Shown here piece after piece: positions 17,365 to 25,544 of a stretch of DNA of 40,587 nt. The stretch covers positions 1 through 40,587 of the forward strand of contig BPGJ01000017.1 in assembly GCA_026002975.1 (NCBI GenBank), read 5' to 3'. Below the pieces are notes generated by a model. The model made no database searches. It worked only from the letters and a program-made list of their open reading frames with translations, and had not been told where the DNA came from. The translations under genes were made by a program, and so were the position numbers. The stretch's first letter is position 1. Every line of letters starts with the position of its first letter. Origin of the DNA: Acidimicrobiia bacterium. Its GTDB lineage: Bacteria > Actinomycetota > Acidimicrobiia > Spongiisociales > ZC4RG35.

Positions 17365-18002
17365 ACCACCGCGCCGGGCTGCACCGCCAGCAACACCCCC
17401 GAACCCACCCTCACCTCGGCCACCGACCGGAGCATCCGGTTCGACACCCCCAGACTGGAGAATGGCGACAACGTGGCGCCCCGCAGGGGCCACCTGAGTC
17501 CGTGGGTGTGCACCCCCGTCACCGGACCTCCGACGGGAACGAGGCTCACCGGGTCCCCCGGGGTGCCGTGGAGCCTCGCCACGTCGTGGATCACCACCGC
17601 CCGGTCTGAGCCCGCCACCCATTCGACCTGCAGGTGCGCCCACTGTGGGGAGGCGATCACCGCGGCGTTCCCCAGCAGGTGGTCGAGTCGGCCGCCGTGA
17701 CCACCGAGAACGATCACCCGACGTATGCCGGGTCGGGAAGCCGCAGCCCGGAGAGCCAGCTCCAGGTCGGTGGCGTCCTTGTCGGCGGGATGGCGCTCGA
17801 CCGGTGCGTTCGACTCGGCCAAGGCGTCGGGTGTGGCCGAATCCAGGTCGCCCACCACCAGGTCGACCCGCAGGCCCAGAGCGACCGCATGGTCGACTCC
17901 GGAGTCGGCCGCCACCACCCACGGGCGATCCGGAAGCTCCTCCAGCACGGCGGGGGTCAGCCCGGCTCCACCGGTTACCACGACGGCGACTTCCATAATC
18001 AC
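17361..18002 (-). CDS. thiN: Thiamine pyrophosphokinase (thiamine diphosphokinase)
   Basis: A 213-residue enzyme that transfers pyrophosphate from ATP to thiamine to make thiamine diphosphate. Family motifs are AADSGVDHAVALGL (residues 31-44), VVGDLDSATPDAL, the KDATDLELAL block and VLGGHGGRLDHLLGN. The C-terminal beta domain ends GSGVLLAVQPGAVV. The likely start is GTG 18002; ATG 17996 is two codons further in. It lies 9 nt downstream of the S9 peptidase gene on the same strand, so the two are probably co-transcribed. Its product is the cofactor of MenD at the left end of the window. It ends tail to tail with pckA with a four-base overlap. Confidence 0.88.
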   Translation of the reverse strand: MIMEVAVVVTGGAGLTPAVLEELPDRPWVVAADSGVDHAVALGLRVDLVVGDLDSATPDALAESNAPVERHPADKDATDLELALRAAASRPGIRRVIVLGGHGGRLDHLLGNAAVIASPQWAHLQVEWVAGSDRAVVIHDVARLHGTPGDPVSLVPVGGPVTGVHTHGLRWPLRGATLSPFSSLGVSNRMLRSVAEVRVGSGVLLAVQPGAVV

Positions 18003-18011
18003 AAAATCGTC

Positions 18012-19937
18012 TTAGTCCCCGAAACGCGCGTAAGAAGACCCGCCCAGCCATCGCCGCAGCCAGCCCAGCACCTCGGAGTGCCAGTGCAGCGAGTTGCGCG
18101 GGGTCAAAACCCAGTGGTTTTCGTCCGGGTAGTACACGAGGCGGGCCGGCACCCCCTTGGCCTTGAGCAGCCCGTAGAGCTCGAGCCCCTGGCTGGCCGG
18201 CACCCGGTAGTCCTTCTCTCCGTGCACCACCAGGGTGGGGGTCGACACCGCCCCGAAATGGACGTTGGGGCTCCAGGCCAGGACCCGGTCGGGGTCCTCG
18301 AACAGCTCCGCTCCGTAGTTGCGGCGCCGGCCCATGGTGACGTCGGTGGCGTACATCCCGGGCAGGTCTACCACCGGTGCGTGGGCCACCGCACACGCGT
18401 AGCGGTCGGTGCGGGTCGTCAACCACGCGACCAGGTACCCGCCGTACGAGCCCCCGGTGATGGCCATCCGGTCCGGGTCCACCCGACCATCCTCCACCAA
18501 CCGGTCGGTCGCCGCCTCCACGTCGATGGCCGGCAGGTCGCCCCACGCCCCGTGGATGCTCTCGGCAAAACCCGCGCCGAAGGAGGTGGAACCATGGAAG
18601 TTGACCTGGCAAACCAGGTAGCCGTCGGAGGCGAACACCTGAGGGTTCCAGCGCCAATGCCAGCCGTCGAGGCTCGCCGAGTGTGGTCCTCCGTGGATCA
18701 TGTGGACCAGAGGCGGCTTCGACGCTTCGGCGGGGGGATGGATCAGCCAGGCATGGACCGGATCGCCCCGCCCTCCCGAGAAGACCATCTCCTCCACCCT
18801 TCCCAGGGGCACCCCTTCCATGGTGTCGGTGGTGAAGGAGGTGACGTGCGACCTACCCCCTCGGGAGACGACCACCACCTCGGGGGGTGACGACAGCGTG
18901 GAATGGACCGCGGCCGTCCGGCCGTCACCGAGAGGGGCGGGATGGGCGAAGGACCCACCCCGGGCGAGGACGGCTGGTTCCTCTCCGGGGCTCCACTCCC
19001 ACAGGTGGCGTCGTCCCCGATCCTCGGCCACGAACACCGTCCCTGAGTCGGTGACCTCCCACTCCTCGGGTGACGAATCCCACTCCAGGGCCAGTCGATG
19101 TTCCCGCCCGTCGAAGACGACCAACCTCACCAGGTCGGCGTAGTAGTCCGGCACGTCTTGGCGCCCGTAGAGGACGTCGGTGGCGGAGAGGAACCTGGGC
19201 CGGAGCGCGTGGCCCGGTATGTCGGGAGTCAGATCGACGGGTTCTCCACCTTCCATGTCGACCTGGAAGAGATGCCAACGGATGTCCCGGTGGGGGGGCG
19301 GCGACACGTCGGCGCAGAACAGCAGTCTCGTTCCGTCGGGTGAGATGGCGACATCGGCCATGGGATCCCTGACGATCGGCCACCGCATCCAGCGCCGCCA
19401 GCCGGGCATGAGATCGCGGAGTGTGCCGTCGAGGTCGCAGCGGAACAGGTGCGGCACCCGGCCTCCGGTCAACCAGGTGTCCCAGTACCTGAACACCGCG
19501 TCCTCGGTGACGTGGACGTCCGGTTGCGACTCGACGACCTCCTTCGCCTCCCGGGGGTCTTGGAAGTCGGGGTGGGTGTCGGCCAACACCACCAACCCGG
19601 ATCCGTCGGGAAGCCATGCATGACCGTGCACTCCCCATGGGAGGTCGGTCACGGGGACCGCCTCCCCTCCGTCCAGCCTCATCACGTGCACCTGGCGGGT
19701 TCCGTCGACTCGCCTCAGGAAGGCGAGTCGGGTGCCGGTGGGGTCGAGCGCCGGACGGGTCGAATCCGAGTCGGGACAGGTGAGCGGCTTGGCATCCCCC
19801 CCGGCCTCCACCTGCCAGAGTCGGGTCACGCCCTTCGAATCCGGATCCGGGTATCGGGTCACCGGCACCACCAGCCTCCCGCCGGCGGCGGCAGGCGCGC
19901 CCACCCGGGGGATCCTCCACAGCGTCTCGGCGTCCAT
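18012..19937 (-). CDS. S9 family peptidase (acylaminoacyl-peptidase/prolyl oligopeptidase-like)
   Basis: A 641-residue serine peptidase. The N-terminal part is a beta-propeller with TolB/DPP-IV-like strands (DPTGTRLAFLRR, SPDGTRLLFCADVS). The C-terminal alpha/beta-hydrolase domain has the nucleophile S497 in ITGGSYGGYLVAWL, an Asp in VVHGEKDYRVPASQG, and the His in DENHWVLTP. IHGGPHSASLDGW is the oxyanion region. There is no signal peptide, so it is cytoplasmic, where this family trims short or N-acylated peptides. The ATG is 8 nt from a TAGCCT box. It diverges from pfkA and leads into thiN. The substrate is not readable. Confidence 0.92.
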   Translation of the reverse strand: MDAETLWRIPRVGAPAAAGGRLVVPVTRYPDPDSKGVTRLWQVEAGGDAKPLTCPDSDSTRPALDPTGTRLAFLRRVDGTRQVHVMRLDGGEAVPVTDLPWGVHGHAWLPDGSGLVVLADTHPDFQDPREAKEVVESQPDVHVTEDAVFRYWDTWLTGGRVPHLFRCDLDGTLRDLMPGWRRWMRWPIVRDPMADVAISPDGTRLLFCADVSPPPHRDIRWHLFQVDMEGGEPVDLTPDIPGHALRPRFLSATDVLYGRQDVPDYYADLVRLVVFDGREHRLALEWDSSPEEWEVTDSGTVFVAEDRGRRHLWEWSPGEEPAVLARGGSFAHPAPLGDGRTAAVHSTLSSPPEVVVVSRGGRSHVTSFTTDTMEGVPLGRVEEMVFSGGRGDPVHAWLIHPPAEASKPPLVHMIHGGPHSASLDGWHWRWNPQVFASDGYLVCQVNFHGSTSFGAGFAESIHGAWGDLPAIDVEAATDRLVEDGRVDPDRMAITGGSYGGYLVAWLTTRTDRYACAVAHAPVVDLPGMYATDVTMGRRRNYGAELFEDPDRVLAWSPNVHFGAVSTPTLVVHGEKDYRVPASQGLELYGLLKAKGVPARLVYYPDENHWVLTPRNSLHWHSEVLGWLRRWLGGSSYARFGD

Positions 19938-19945
19938 CCCACCCG

Positions 19946-19951
19946 AGGCTA
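19946..19951 (-). promoter_or_regulatory. Putative -10 box (TAGCCT), leaderless S9 peptidase transcript
   Basis: TAGCCT on the minus strand is followed by 8 nt and then ATG 19937. The facing pfkA gene instead has a Shine-Dalgarno sequence (GGGGAGGA at 19957-19964), so this divergent region pairs a leaderless and a leadered gene. Confidence 0.45.
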
Positions 19952-19969
19952 TCGTCGGGGAGGACGCGC

Positions 19970-21052
19970 ATGCCGACCATCGCGGTTCTCACCTCCGGAG
20001 GAGACGCCCCCGGGATGAACGCCGCCATCCAGGCGGTAGTGAAAGTGGCGGCATCCCGAGGGTGGGAGGTGTTGGGGATCGAGAGGGGATTCACCGGCTT
20101 GCTCAACGGGGTGGCCCGTCCCCTGACCAGGAACGCCGACGGTGCCCCCTACCCGGTGCCCGAGATCGACGACATCGGTGCCCTGGGCGGCACCGTGCTC
20201 GGTTCGAGCAGGGAACCCCGTTTCGTCGACCCGGTCGAGCGGCAGAAGGCCGCCGCGTTCCTCGACGAACGGGGGGTCGAGGGTCTGGTGGTGATCGGAG
20301 GGAACGGCTCGATGGCGGGAGCACATGCCCTCTCCGGGGAGGTGGATCTCCCCGTGGTGGGGATCCCGGCCTCGATCGACAACGACATCGGTTTGACCCG
20401 GGAGGCGTTGGGGGTCGACACCGCCCTCAACACGATCGTCGAAGCCTGCGACCGGATATCCGACACCGCCCGTTCCCATCGGAGGGCGTTCGTGGTGGAG
20501 GTGATGGGCCGTTCGTCGGGGTATCTGGCGATGGCGGCCGCGGTCGCGACCGCGGCGGACGCGGTGCTCCTCCCCGAACAGGGTCGCGGCTTCGACGAGA
20601 TCCTCGACTCCCTCACCGCCTGCATCCGTCATGCGTTCTCGCCCAGACGGGGGAAGAGACGGGTGCTGGTGATCAAGGCGGAGGGGGTGCAGTTCCCCAC
20701 CCATCTCCTCGTGGACGAACTGCGGGCCGAGCTGTCCGACATGGAGGACGTGGACATCCGTGGAACGGTGCTGGGACATCTGGTCCGGGGCGGCAACTCG
20801 TCGTTCCGTGACCGCATGCTGGGCGGACGGTTCGGGCTGGTGGCGGTGGAGGCGGTCCTCGAGGGGAAGACCGACGTGATGGTGGGCTGGAACCTGGTGG
20901 ACATGGGGGAGCCCACCTCGGACAACTTCATCCGGCTGTTCTCCCTACCCGAGGTGCTCACCGAAACCGAGGCCTTGCTGGACGGCTCCAGCCCGGTCAC
21001 CCAGGACCGGGTCCGGAGGATGGAGGCGATCCACGGGGTGCTCTCCCTCTGA
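19970..21052 (+). CDS. pfkA: 6-phosphofructokinase
   Basis: A 360-residue PfkA-family kinase of the committed step of glycolysis. It begins MPTIAVLTSGGDAPGMNAAI, with the ATP-binding GGDAPGMN. The phosphoryl-transfer site reads IPASIDNDI (S135, D137, D139), and VVEVMGRSSGYLA is the fructose-6-phosphate region. The motif usually written GGDGS is GGNGS: G113 (the ATP-specific glycine, Asp in pyrophosphate enzymes) is kept, but the metal-associated Asp is N112. The protein is about 40 residues longer than E. coli PfkA, as in many actinobacterial enzymes. The start is supported by GGGGAGGA six bases upstream. It ends immediately before the convergent ATP-grasp gene. Confidence 0.93.
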   Translation: MPTIAVLTSGGDAPGMNAAIQAVVKVAASRGWEVLGIERGFTGLLNGVARPLTRNADGAPYPVPEIDDIGALGGTVLGSSREPRFVDPVERQKAAAFLDERGVEGLVVIGGNGSMAGAHALSGEVDLPVVGIPASIDNDIGLTREALGVDTALNTIVEACDRISDTARSHRRAFVVEVMGRSSGYLAMAAAVATAADAVLLPEQGRGFDEILDSLTACIRHAFSPRRGKRRVLVIKAEGVQFPTHLLVDELRAELSDMEDVDIRGTVLGHLVRGGNSSFRDRMLGGRFGLVAVEAVLEGKTDVMVGWNLVDMGEPTSDNFIRLFSLPEVLTETEALLDGSSPVTQDRVRRMEAIHGVLSL

Positions 21053-22267
21053 TCATCCGACCCGGAACCTGATCAGCGAAGCCGCGTGTCTCAGCGTCGC
21101 CTCGACGTCGTCGGGTGACCCGCCCCGAGCGAAGACGAAACCCACGTATCGGTCGCCTTCGGGTAGGGGACGGAGACGGCCCCCGATGGGCACGGTGACG
21201 TCGACTTCGGTGACTCCGGGCACCGCCCGGGCATCTTCCACCCCCTCCACTCCCAGCAGGGTGCCTTCGCCGGGGATCGGGAGCATCATCACCCCCGAGG
21301 CGGTCGGCTCCCGCCTGAGGCCCGGCTTGCGCATACCCAACCCGTGTCTCAGCACCAGAGCTTCCAGTGGCGTCCCGAGCAGGCCGAAGCGGAGACTGCG
21401 ACTGCACAGGCCCCCGATGGTCCGGGCCGCGACCTCCACCACTCGCACGATCCCGTTGCCGATCCGCAGCTCGGCGTGGATCGGCCCTTCCCGCAGTCCG
21501 ATCGCGTTCACGGCACGGCGGGTGACGTCGAACACCTCGTCCAGCACCTCGGGGTGCAGGCGAGAAGGCGTGACGTAAAGGGTCTCCTCGAAGTAGGGGC
21601 CTTCCAGAGGGTCCGGTTTGTCGAACACCGCCAGGATCTCCAGTTCCCCTCCCCAGAGCATCGCCTCGACCGCCACCTCGGCGCCGGGCATGTACTCCTC
21701 GATGAGCACCGGCTCGTTGGGGTTGGCGCCCGCCTCCACCAGGATCCTCCTGACTCGCTCCACCGCGGCCCGTGCTTCCGCGGGGTCGTCGACCCTCATC
21801 ACCCCTCGGCTCCCCTGCAGAGAGAGGGGCTTGACCACCGCGGGGTAACCAACCTCCTCGGCCACCGAGGCGGGGTCGTCGTTGGATGTGACCACCCGGA
21901 AGGTCGGTTGGGGGACCTCCCCCCGTTCCAGGAGCCGCCGCATCATCGCCTTGTTACGGGTCGCCGCCGCGGCATGAGGCGGGTTGTGGGGGAGACCCAG
22001 ACGCTCGGCGGCGAGGGCGGCCACCACCACCCCGGAGTCGTCGGCGGGGACGATGGCGTCCACCGGCGTGGTGGTCGCCAGGTCGACCAAGGCTTCGGCC
22101 GCCTGCTCGGGACGGGAACAGTCGATCCGGACGAAACGGTCGCCCATACCCAGCGGGGGATCCTCCTCCGAGGCGATCGCCAGTTCCACTCCCAGGGACT
22201 CGGCCGCCGCCACGTAGTCGGCGGCCCGGTAACTACCGGTGGGCAGAACCAGGAGAACACGGGCCAT
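21053..22267 (-). CDS. ATP-grasp ligase, L-amino-acid-ligase-like
   Basis: A 404-residue ATP-grasp enzyme of the carboxylate-amine ligase type. The N-terminal pre-ATP-grasp domain starts MARVLLVLPTGSYRAADYV. The ATP-binding strands read YPAVVKPLSLQGSRGVMRVD and VLIEEYMPGAEVAVEAML, with the metal-binding Glu and Asn/Arg region in HAELRIGNGIVRVVEVAART. The C-terminal part (SGVMMLPIPGEGTLLGVEGV) resembles the LAL_C2 domain of L-amino-acid and dipeptide ligases. The reaction would be ATP-dependent formation of an amide from two small acids or amines; the substrates are unknown. The ATG at 22267 is chosen because TACGCT lies 7 nt upstream; open sequence continues further but overlaps the divergent nfuA gene. 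It might also be a biotin-carboxylase-like orphan. Confidence 0.78.
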   Translation of the reverse strand: MARVLLVLPTGSYRAADYVAAAESLGVELAIASEEDPPLGMGDRFVRIDCSRPEQAAEALVDLATTTPVDAIVPADDSGVVVAALAAERLGLPHNPPHAAAATRNKAMMRRLLERGEVPQPTFRVVTSNDDPASVAEEVGYPAVVKPLSLQGSRGVMRVDDPAEARAAVERVRRILVEAGANPNEPVLIEEYMPGAEVAVEAMLWGGELEILAVFDKPDPLEGPYFEETLYVTPSRLHPEVLDEVFDVTRRAVNAIGLREGPIHAELRIGNGIVRVVEVAARTIGGLCSRSLRFGLLGTPLEALVLRHGLGMRKPGLRREPTASGVMMLPIPGEGTLLGVEGVEDARAVPGVTEVDVTVPIGGRLRPLPEGDRYVGFVFARGGSPDDVEATLRHAASLIRFRVG

Positions 22268-22274
22268 CGGTGGA

Positions 22275-22280
22275 AGCGTA
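22275..22280 (-). promoter_or_regulatory. Putative -10 box (TACGCT), leaderless ATP-grasp transcript
   Basis: TACGCT on the minus strand is followed by 7 nt and ATG 22267. A facing TAGGAT box at 22304-22309 lies 10 nt before the nfuA-like ATG, so both divergent genes have compact promoters. Confidence 0.45.
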
Positions 22281-22319
22281 GGGGCGGACCGGTCCGTACC
22301 GGCTAGGATCGATGGGCGA

Positions 22320-22937
22320 ATGGCAGAAGAAGTCCTCCACATAGAACCCGACGCCCTCGAGATGATCATCCAGCTCCGCGACCAGGAGCCCGGTGAGGGG
22401 GAGTACGGGTTGCTGATCGAGGTGACCGGCATCCAGGCGGGTCAGTTCAAGTACGAGCTGAGCTTCTATCCGGTGCAGGACGCCACCGACCAACACCTCG
22501 TCGAGAGGCACGGCGACCTGGCGGTTCTCGTTCCCAACGACGACGTCCCCAAACTCCGAGGGGCGTCGCTGACGTTGACCCCCCAGGGTCTGGCCATGAA
22601 CAACCCCAACCGGCCCGCTTCTCCGGTGGCCACCGCCGACGCGCCCCCCGGCGACCTGGAGGGGCCACTGGCGGATCGGATCCAACAGGTGCTCTCCACC
22701 CAGATCAACCCTGCGATCGCCATGCACGGTGGGGCAGCCGAGCTGGTCTCGGTGGACGGCACCGTGGCCTATCTGCGCCTGTCGGGGGGATGCCAAGGGT
22801 GCGGCATGGCCCAGGTCACGCTCAAGCAGGGGATCGAGAGGATTCTCCGCGAGGCGATCCCGGAACTCACCGGAGTGGTCGACGTCACAGACCACGCGTC
22901 GGGGACCAACCCGTATTACGAAGCCGCCAAGAAGTAG
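22320..22937 (+). CDS. NfuA-like Fe-S cluster carrier (degenerate HesB/IscA domain plus NifU domain)
   Basis: A 205-residue two-domain protein. Residues 1-95 resemble an A-type (HesB/IscA) carrier but contain no cysteine, as in E. coli NfuA. Residues about 115-195 form a NifU C-terminal domain with the cluster-binding CxxC in GGCQGCGMAQ (C158, C161). NPAIAMHGG precedes it, as is typical. The two domains are joined by a proline/alanine-rich linker. Such proteins hold a 4Fe-4S cluster between two monomers and pass it to target enzymes; Fe-S clients in this window include the small ferredoxin and CoxS. The ATG at 22320 is 10 nt from TAGGAT. It precedes the LacI gene by 42 bases, apparently unrelated in function. 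Confidence 0.85.
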   Translation: MAEEVLHIEPDALEMIIQLRDQEPGEGEYGLLIEVTGIQAGQFKYELSFYPVQDATDQHLVERHGDLAVLVPNDDVPKLRGASLTLTPQGLAMNNPNRPASPVATADAPPGDLEGPLADRIQQVLSTQINPAIAMHGGAAELVSVDGTVAYLRLSGGCQGCGMAQVTLKQGIERILREAIPELTGVVDVTDHASGTNPYYEAAKK

Positions 22938-22951
22938 CCGTCACTTGACGG
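22938..22951. repeat. Inverted repeat CCGTCA-CT-TGACGG upstream of the LacI gene
   Basis: Six-base arms that are exact reverse complements lie directly after the nfuA stop and about 30 bases before the lacI-family ATG. It could be an operator or a weak hairpin. It does not match the LacI consensus. Confidence 0.35.
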
Positions 22952-22979
22952 ATCGTTCGAGGCCCTGTTCGATCGGCTG

Positions 22980-23996
22980 ATGGCGAGGGTCAACATAGAG
23001 GATGTCGCCCGGGCCTCCGGGGTGTCGGTTGCCACCGTCAGCCGGGCCCTGCGGGGACTCCCCAACGTCTCGCCGGCCACCCGCAGACGGGTCATGGAGG
23101 TCGCGTCCCACATGGGGTATCGGCCCGACCCGAACGCGGCCCGCCTGGCGGCGGGAAAGACCGCCACCGTGGGACTGTGTGTGACCGCGATCCCCATCTG
23201 GTACACCGGGCAGGTGTCGGCCGGCGCCGAGGCGGTGCTGACCGTAGCCGGATACGACCTCGTTCTCATCGTGGTGGCGGACCGGCAAACTCGGCGACGC
23301 ACGCTGGGCGAGGCGGCCGGCCTGGCCAAGCGGGTCGACGGGCTGCTGATGGTCGACATCGTCCCCACCGCCGACGAGCGGGTCGGTCTCCAGCGGGCGG
23401 GTCTCCCCTGGGTGATGGTGGGTGCTGCCGACCCTTCCACCCCGTCGGTGGTGGTGGACAACATGGGTGGGGCCGCCCAGGCTGCCCGCCACCTCCTCGA
23501 GTTGGGTCACCGCCGCATCGGTCTCATCAGTGGGGGACGAGCCGCATTCGAGAACTCGACTCCCCGTGAGCGCCGGGATGGCTTCGTGGAGGCCCTGGCG
23601 GAGGCCGGGGTGCGATTCGATCCGCGGCTGGAGAGGCCGGGGAACTTCTCGGCATTGGGCGGCTATGAGGCGATGATGGCGCTGCTCGAGTCGTCCGATC
23701 GGCCAAGTGCGGTGTTCGCCATGTCCGACGAGATGGCGATCGGGGCGGCTCGGGCGGCGGCGGAGAGAGGTTTGAAGGTTCCCGACGATCTGTCCGTCGT
23801 CGGGTTCGACGACCACGAGCTGGCGTTCGCATTCGGACTCACCACGATCCGTCAACCGGCCACCGAGCTCGGCTCGGAAGGCGCCCGACGGCTGTTGGGT
23901 CTGCTCGACGGCGGCCCCGGGGACGGCCGGATCGTGTTGCCCACCGAGCTGGTGGTGCGAGAATCCACCGGCCCACCCCGCGAAAAACATCCGTGA
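22980..23996 (+). CDS. LacI/GalR-family transcriptional regulator
   Basis: A 338-residue sugar-responsive repressor. The N-terminal helix-turn-helix is canonical (NIEDVARASGVSVATVSRAL, residues about 4-24), followed by the hinge helix NAARLAAGKTATVGL. The rest is a periplasmic-binding-protein-like effector domain with VDGLLMVDIVP, HRRIGLISG, AVFAMSDEMAIGAARA and LSVVGFDDHELA, which contains the usual effector-binding Asp. It sits just upstream of the sugar ABC transporter, and a perfect LacI-family operator lies between them, so it very probably represses the transporter genes until the substrate or a derivative is present. The ligand cannot be read; if the cluster handles sulfoquinovose, that or its glycoside is the candidate. 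Confidence 0.93.
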   Translation: MARVNIEDVARASGVSVATVSRALRGLPNVSPATRRRVMEVASHMGYRPDPNAARLAAGKTATVGLCVTAIPIWYTGQVSAGAEAVLTVAGYDLVLIVVADRQTRRRTLGEAAGLAKRVDGLLMVDIVPTADERVGLQRAGLPWVMVGAADPSTPSVVVDNMGGAAQAARHLLELGHRRIGLISGGRAAFENSTPRERRDGFVEALAEAGVRFDPRLERPGNFSALGGYEAMMALLESSDRPSAVFAMSDEMAIGAARAAAERGLKVPDDLSVVGFDDHELAFAFGLTTIRQPATELGSEGARRLLGLLDGGPGDGRIVLPTELVVRESTGPPREKHP

Positions 23997-24001
23997 AACG
24001 G

Positions 24002-24031
24002 TTGGCACCGCCGGGTCTCTCCACCTAGGCT
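24002..24031 (+). promoter_or_regulatory. Promoter of the sugar ABC transporter operon
   Basis: A -35-like TTGGCA (24002-24007) and a -10 TAGGCT (24026-24031) are separated by 18 bases. Transcription would start near 24038 inside the LacI operator, leaving a leader of about 110 bases before the binding-protein ATG. Confidence 0.5.
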
Positions 24032-24044
24032 GAAAACGCTTACA
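24031..24044. promoter_or_regulatory. LacI-family operator
   Basis: TGAAAACGCTTACA fits the LacI/GalR family consensus TGnAAnCGnTTnCA at every fixed position. It begins on the last base of the -10 box and covers the expected start site, the classic position for repression. A weaker AAACGGTT core lies at the very end of the lacI gene. Confidence 0.75.
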
Positions 24045-24149
24045 TCGGTTTGCCCGAGGGGCTTCCCCACGGAATGGCCTTCGGGGAGCGATGAACGGCA
24101 CTCCACAACCGTGACTCCACGGAAGTCCAGCAAGCATGGGAGGAACCAG

Positions 24150-25523
24150 ATGATCCGACGATCGTCCCTAGCAATGGTCGCCGCCCTGCTGTTGGTGCTG
24201 GCCGCCTGCTCGGGTGACACCGGGGGAGGCACCACCACCGCCGCGCCCAGCGACGGCGGAACCGGCACCACGGCAGGACCGACCGGTACCACCGCACCGC
24301 CGGCCGACCTGGCCGGCACCAGGGTTACGGTGTTCGGTCCGGAGAGCTCGGAGGAAGAGGCAGGCGCCATGCAGGACGCCTTGGACATCTTCGCCGAGCA
24401 AACCGGAATCGAGATCGTGTACACCGGAGCCCGCGACTTCTCCGACCAGATCAACGCCCAGGCCGCGGGCGGCAACCCGCCCGACATAGGGGTGTTCCCG
24501 CAGCCGGGCAAGGTCGCCGACTTCGCCCGGGAGGGATTCCTGCTGCCGGTACCCGACGAGGTGGTCTCGGCCATCGCCGACCAGTGGCAGCCGAGCTGGC
24601 TCGGGTTCGGCAACGTCGACGGAACCCAGTACGCCCTGCCCAACAAGAGCGACCTGAAGTCGCTGGTCTGGTACAACACCCAGATCTTCGCCGACGGGGG
24701 GTACGCCATACCCGAGACCTGGCAGGAGCTGCTCGATCTCACCGACCAGATGATCGCCGACGGTGTCACTCCCTGGTGTGTGGGCATCGAGTCGGGCCCG
24801 GCCACCGGGTGGCCGTTCACCGACTGGATCGAGGACCTGATGCTCCGCTTCCACGGCGCCGAGGTCTACGACCAGTGGGTCAACCACGAGATCCCGTTCA
24901 ACGACCCGCGGGTGATCGAGGTGGGCCAAGCGGTGCTCGACCTGTGGAACAAGCCGGGAGCGGTGTTCGCGGCCGGCGGGTCGATAGCTTCCACCCCGTT
25001 CGGTGACAACGGCATCCCCCTGGCCAACGGTGACTGCGCCATGCACCGCCAGGCGTCCTTCTTCGCGGCGTTCCTGCCCGAGGGGACCACGGTGGGCCCC
25101 GGCCAGCAGGTCGACACCTTCTACTTCCCGGCGGTGGATCCCTCGGAGAAGCCCGTCCTGGTTGCCGGCACCATGGTCGGGGCCTTCCGGGACGCCCCCG
25201 AGGTGTGGGCGGTCATGCAGTACATGGCTTCGGCCGAGTACTCGACCGAACGGCAGCGGGCCCAGGCAGCCCGCCTGGGCGGTGGCCAGTCCGGCTACCT
25301 GTCCGCCAACCTCGAGCAGGACCTGTCGGTCTACAACGAGTTGGAGCAGAGCTGGGTGGAGATCCTCCAGACCGGCAGCCCCGCCCGGTTCGACGGGTCC
25401 GACCTGATGCCGGCCGCGGTCGGCGCCGGAGCCTTCTGGACCGAGGGCACCAGCGCGGTCAACGGCGACAAGAGCATCGAAGAGGCATTCGCGGCCATCG
25501 AGGCGGCGTGGCCGTCTAGCTGA
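24150..25523 (+). CDS. Sugar ABC transporter substrate-binding lipoprotein (family 1, AglE/SmoF-like)
   Basis: A 457-residue exported lipoprotein. The signal peptide MIRRSSLAMVAALLLVLAAC ends in a lipobox, with C20 as the lipid-anchored residue. A Gly/Thr/Pro-rich linker of about 35 residues follows, typical of high-GC Gram-positives. The mature part begins GTRVTVFGPESSEEE and has family-1 solute-binding features such as AAGGNPPDIGVFPQPG and LKSLVWYNTQIFADGG. The closest family I recognise is the alpha-glucoside binder AglE; the sulfoquinovosyl-glycerol binder SmoF belongs to the same large group. The start at ATG 24150 has GGGAGGA at 24138-24144. It leads the operon with two permeases and is followed by a perfect UUCG hairpin. 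The substrate is not readable from motifs. Confidence 0.9.
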   Translation: MIRRSSLAMVAALLLVLAACSGDTGGGTTTAAPSDGGTGTTAGPTGTTAPPADLAGTRVTVFGPESSEEEAGAMQDALDIFAEQTGIEIVYTGARDFSDQINAQAAGGNPPDIGVFPQPGKVADFAREGFLLPVPDEVVSAIADQWQPSWLGFGNVDGTQYALPNKSDLKSLVWYNTQIFADGGYAIPETWQELLDLTDQMIADGVTPWCVGIESGPATGWPFTDWIEDLMLRFHGAEVYDQWVNHEIPFNDPRVIEVGQAVLDLWNKPGAVFAAGGSIASTPFGDNGIPLANGDCAMHRQASFFAAFLPEGTTVGPGQQVDTFYFPAVDPSEKPVLVAGTMVGAFRDAPEVWAVMQYMASAEYSTERQRAQAARLGGGQSGYLSANLEQDLSVYNELEQSWVEILQTGSPARFDGSDLMPAAVGAGAFWTEGTSAVNGDKSIEEAFAAIEAAWPSS

Positions 25524-25544
25524 ACGCGAAGAGCAGAAAACCCC

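Noticed and set aside
15511..18657. A minus-strand open frame of more than 1,000 codons
   Set aside because: It runs antisense to the 2-hydroxyacid dehydrogenase and pckA and out of frame through thiN and the S9 peptidase. Its translation is Gly/Arg/Pro-rich without motifs, as expected of antisense frames in GC-rich DNA.
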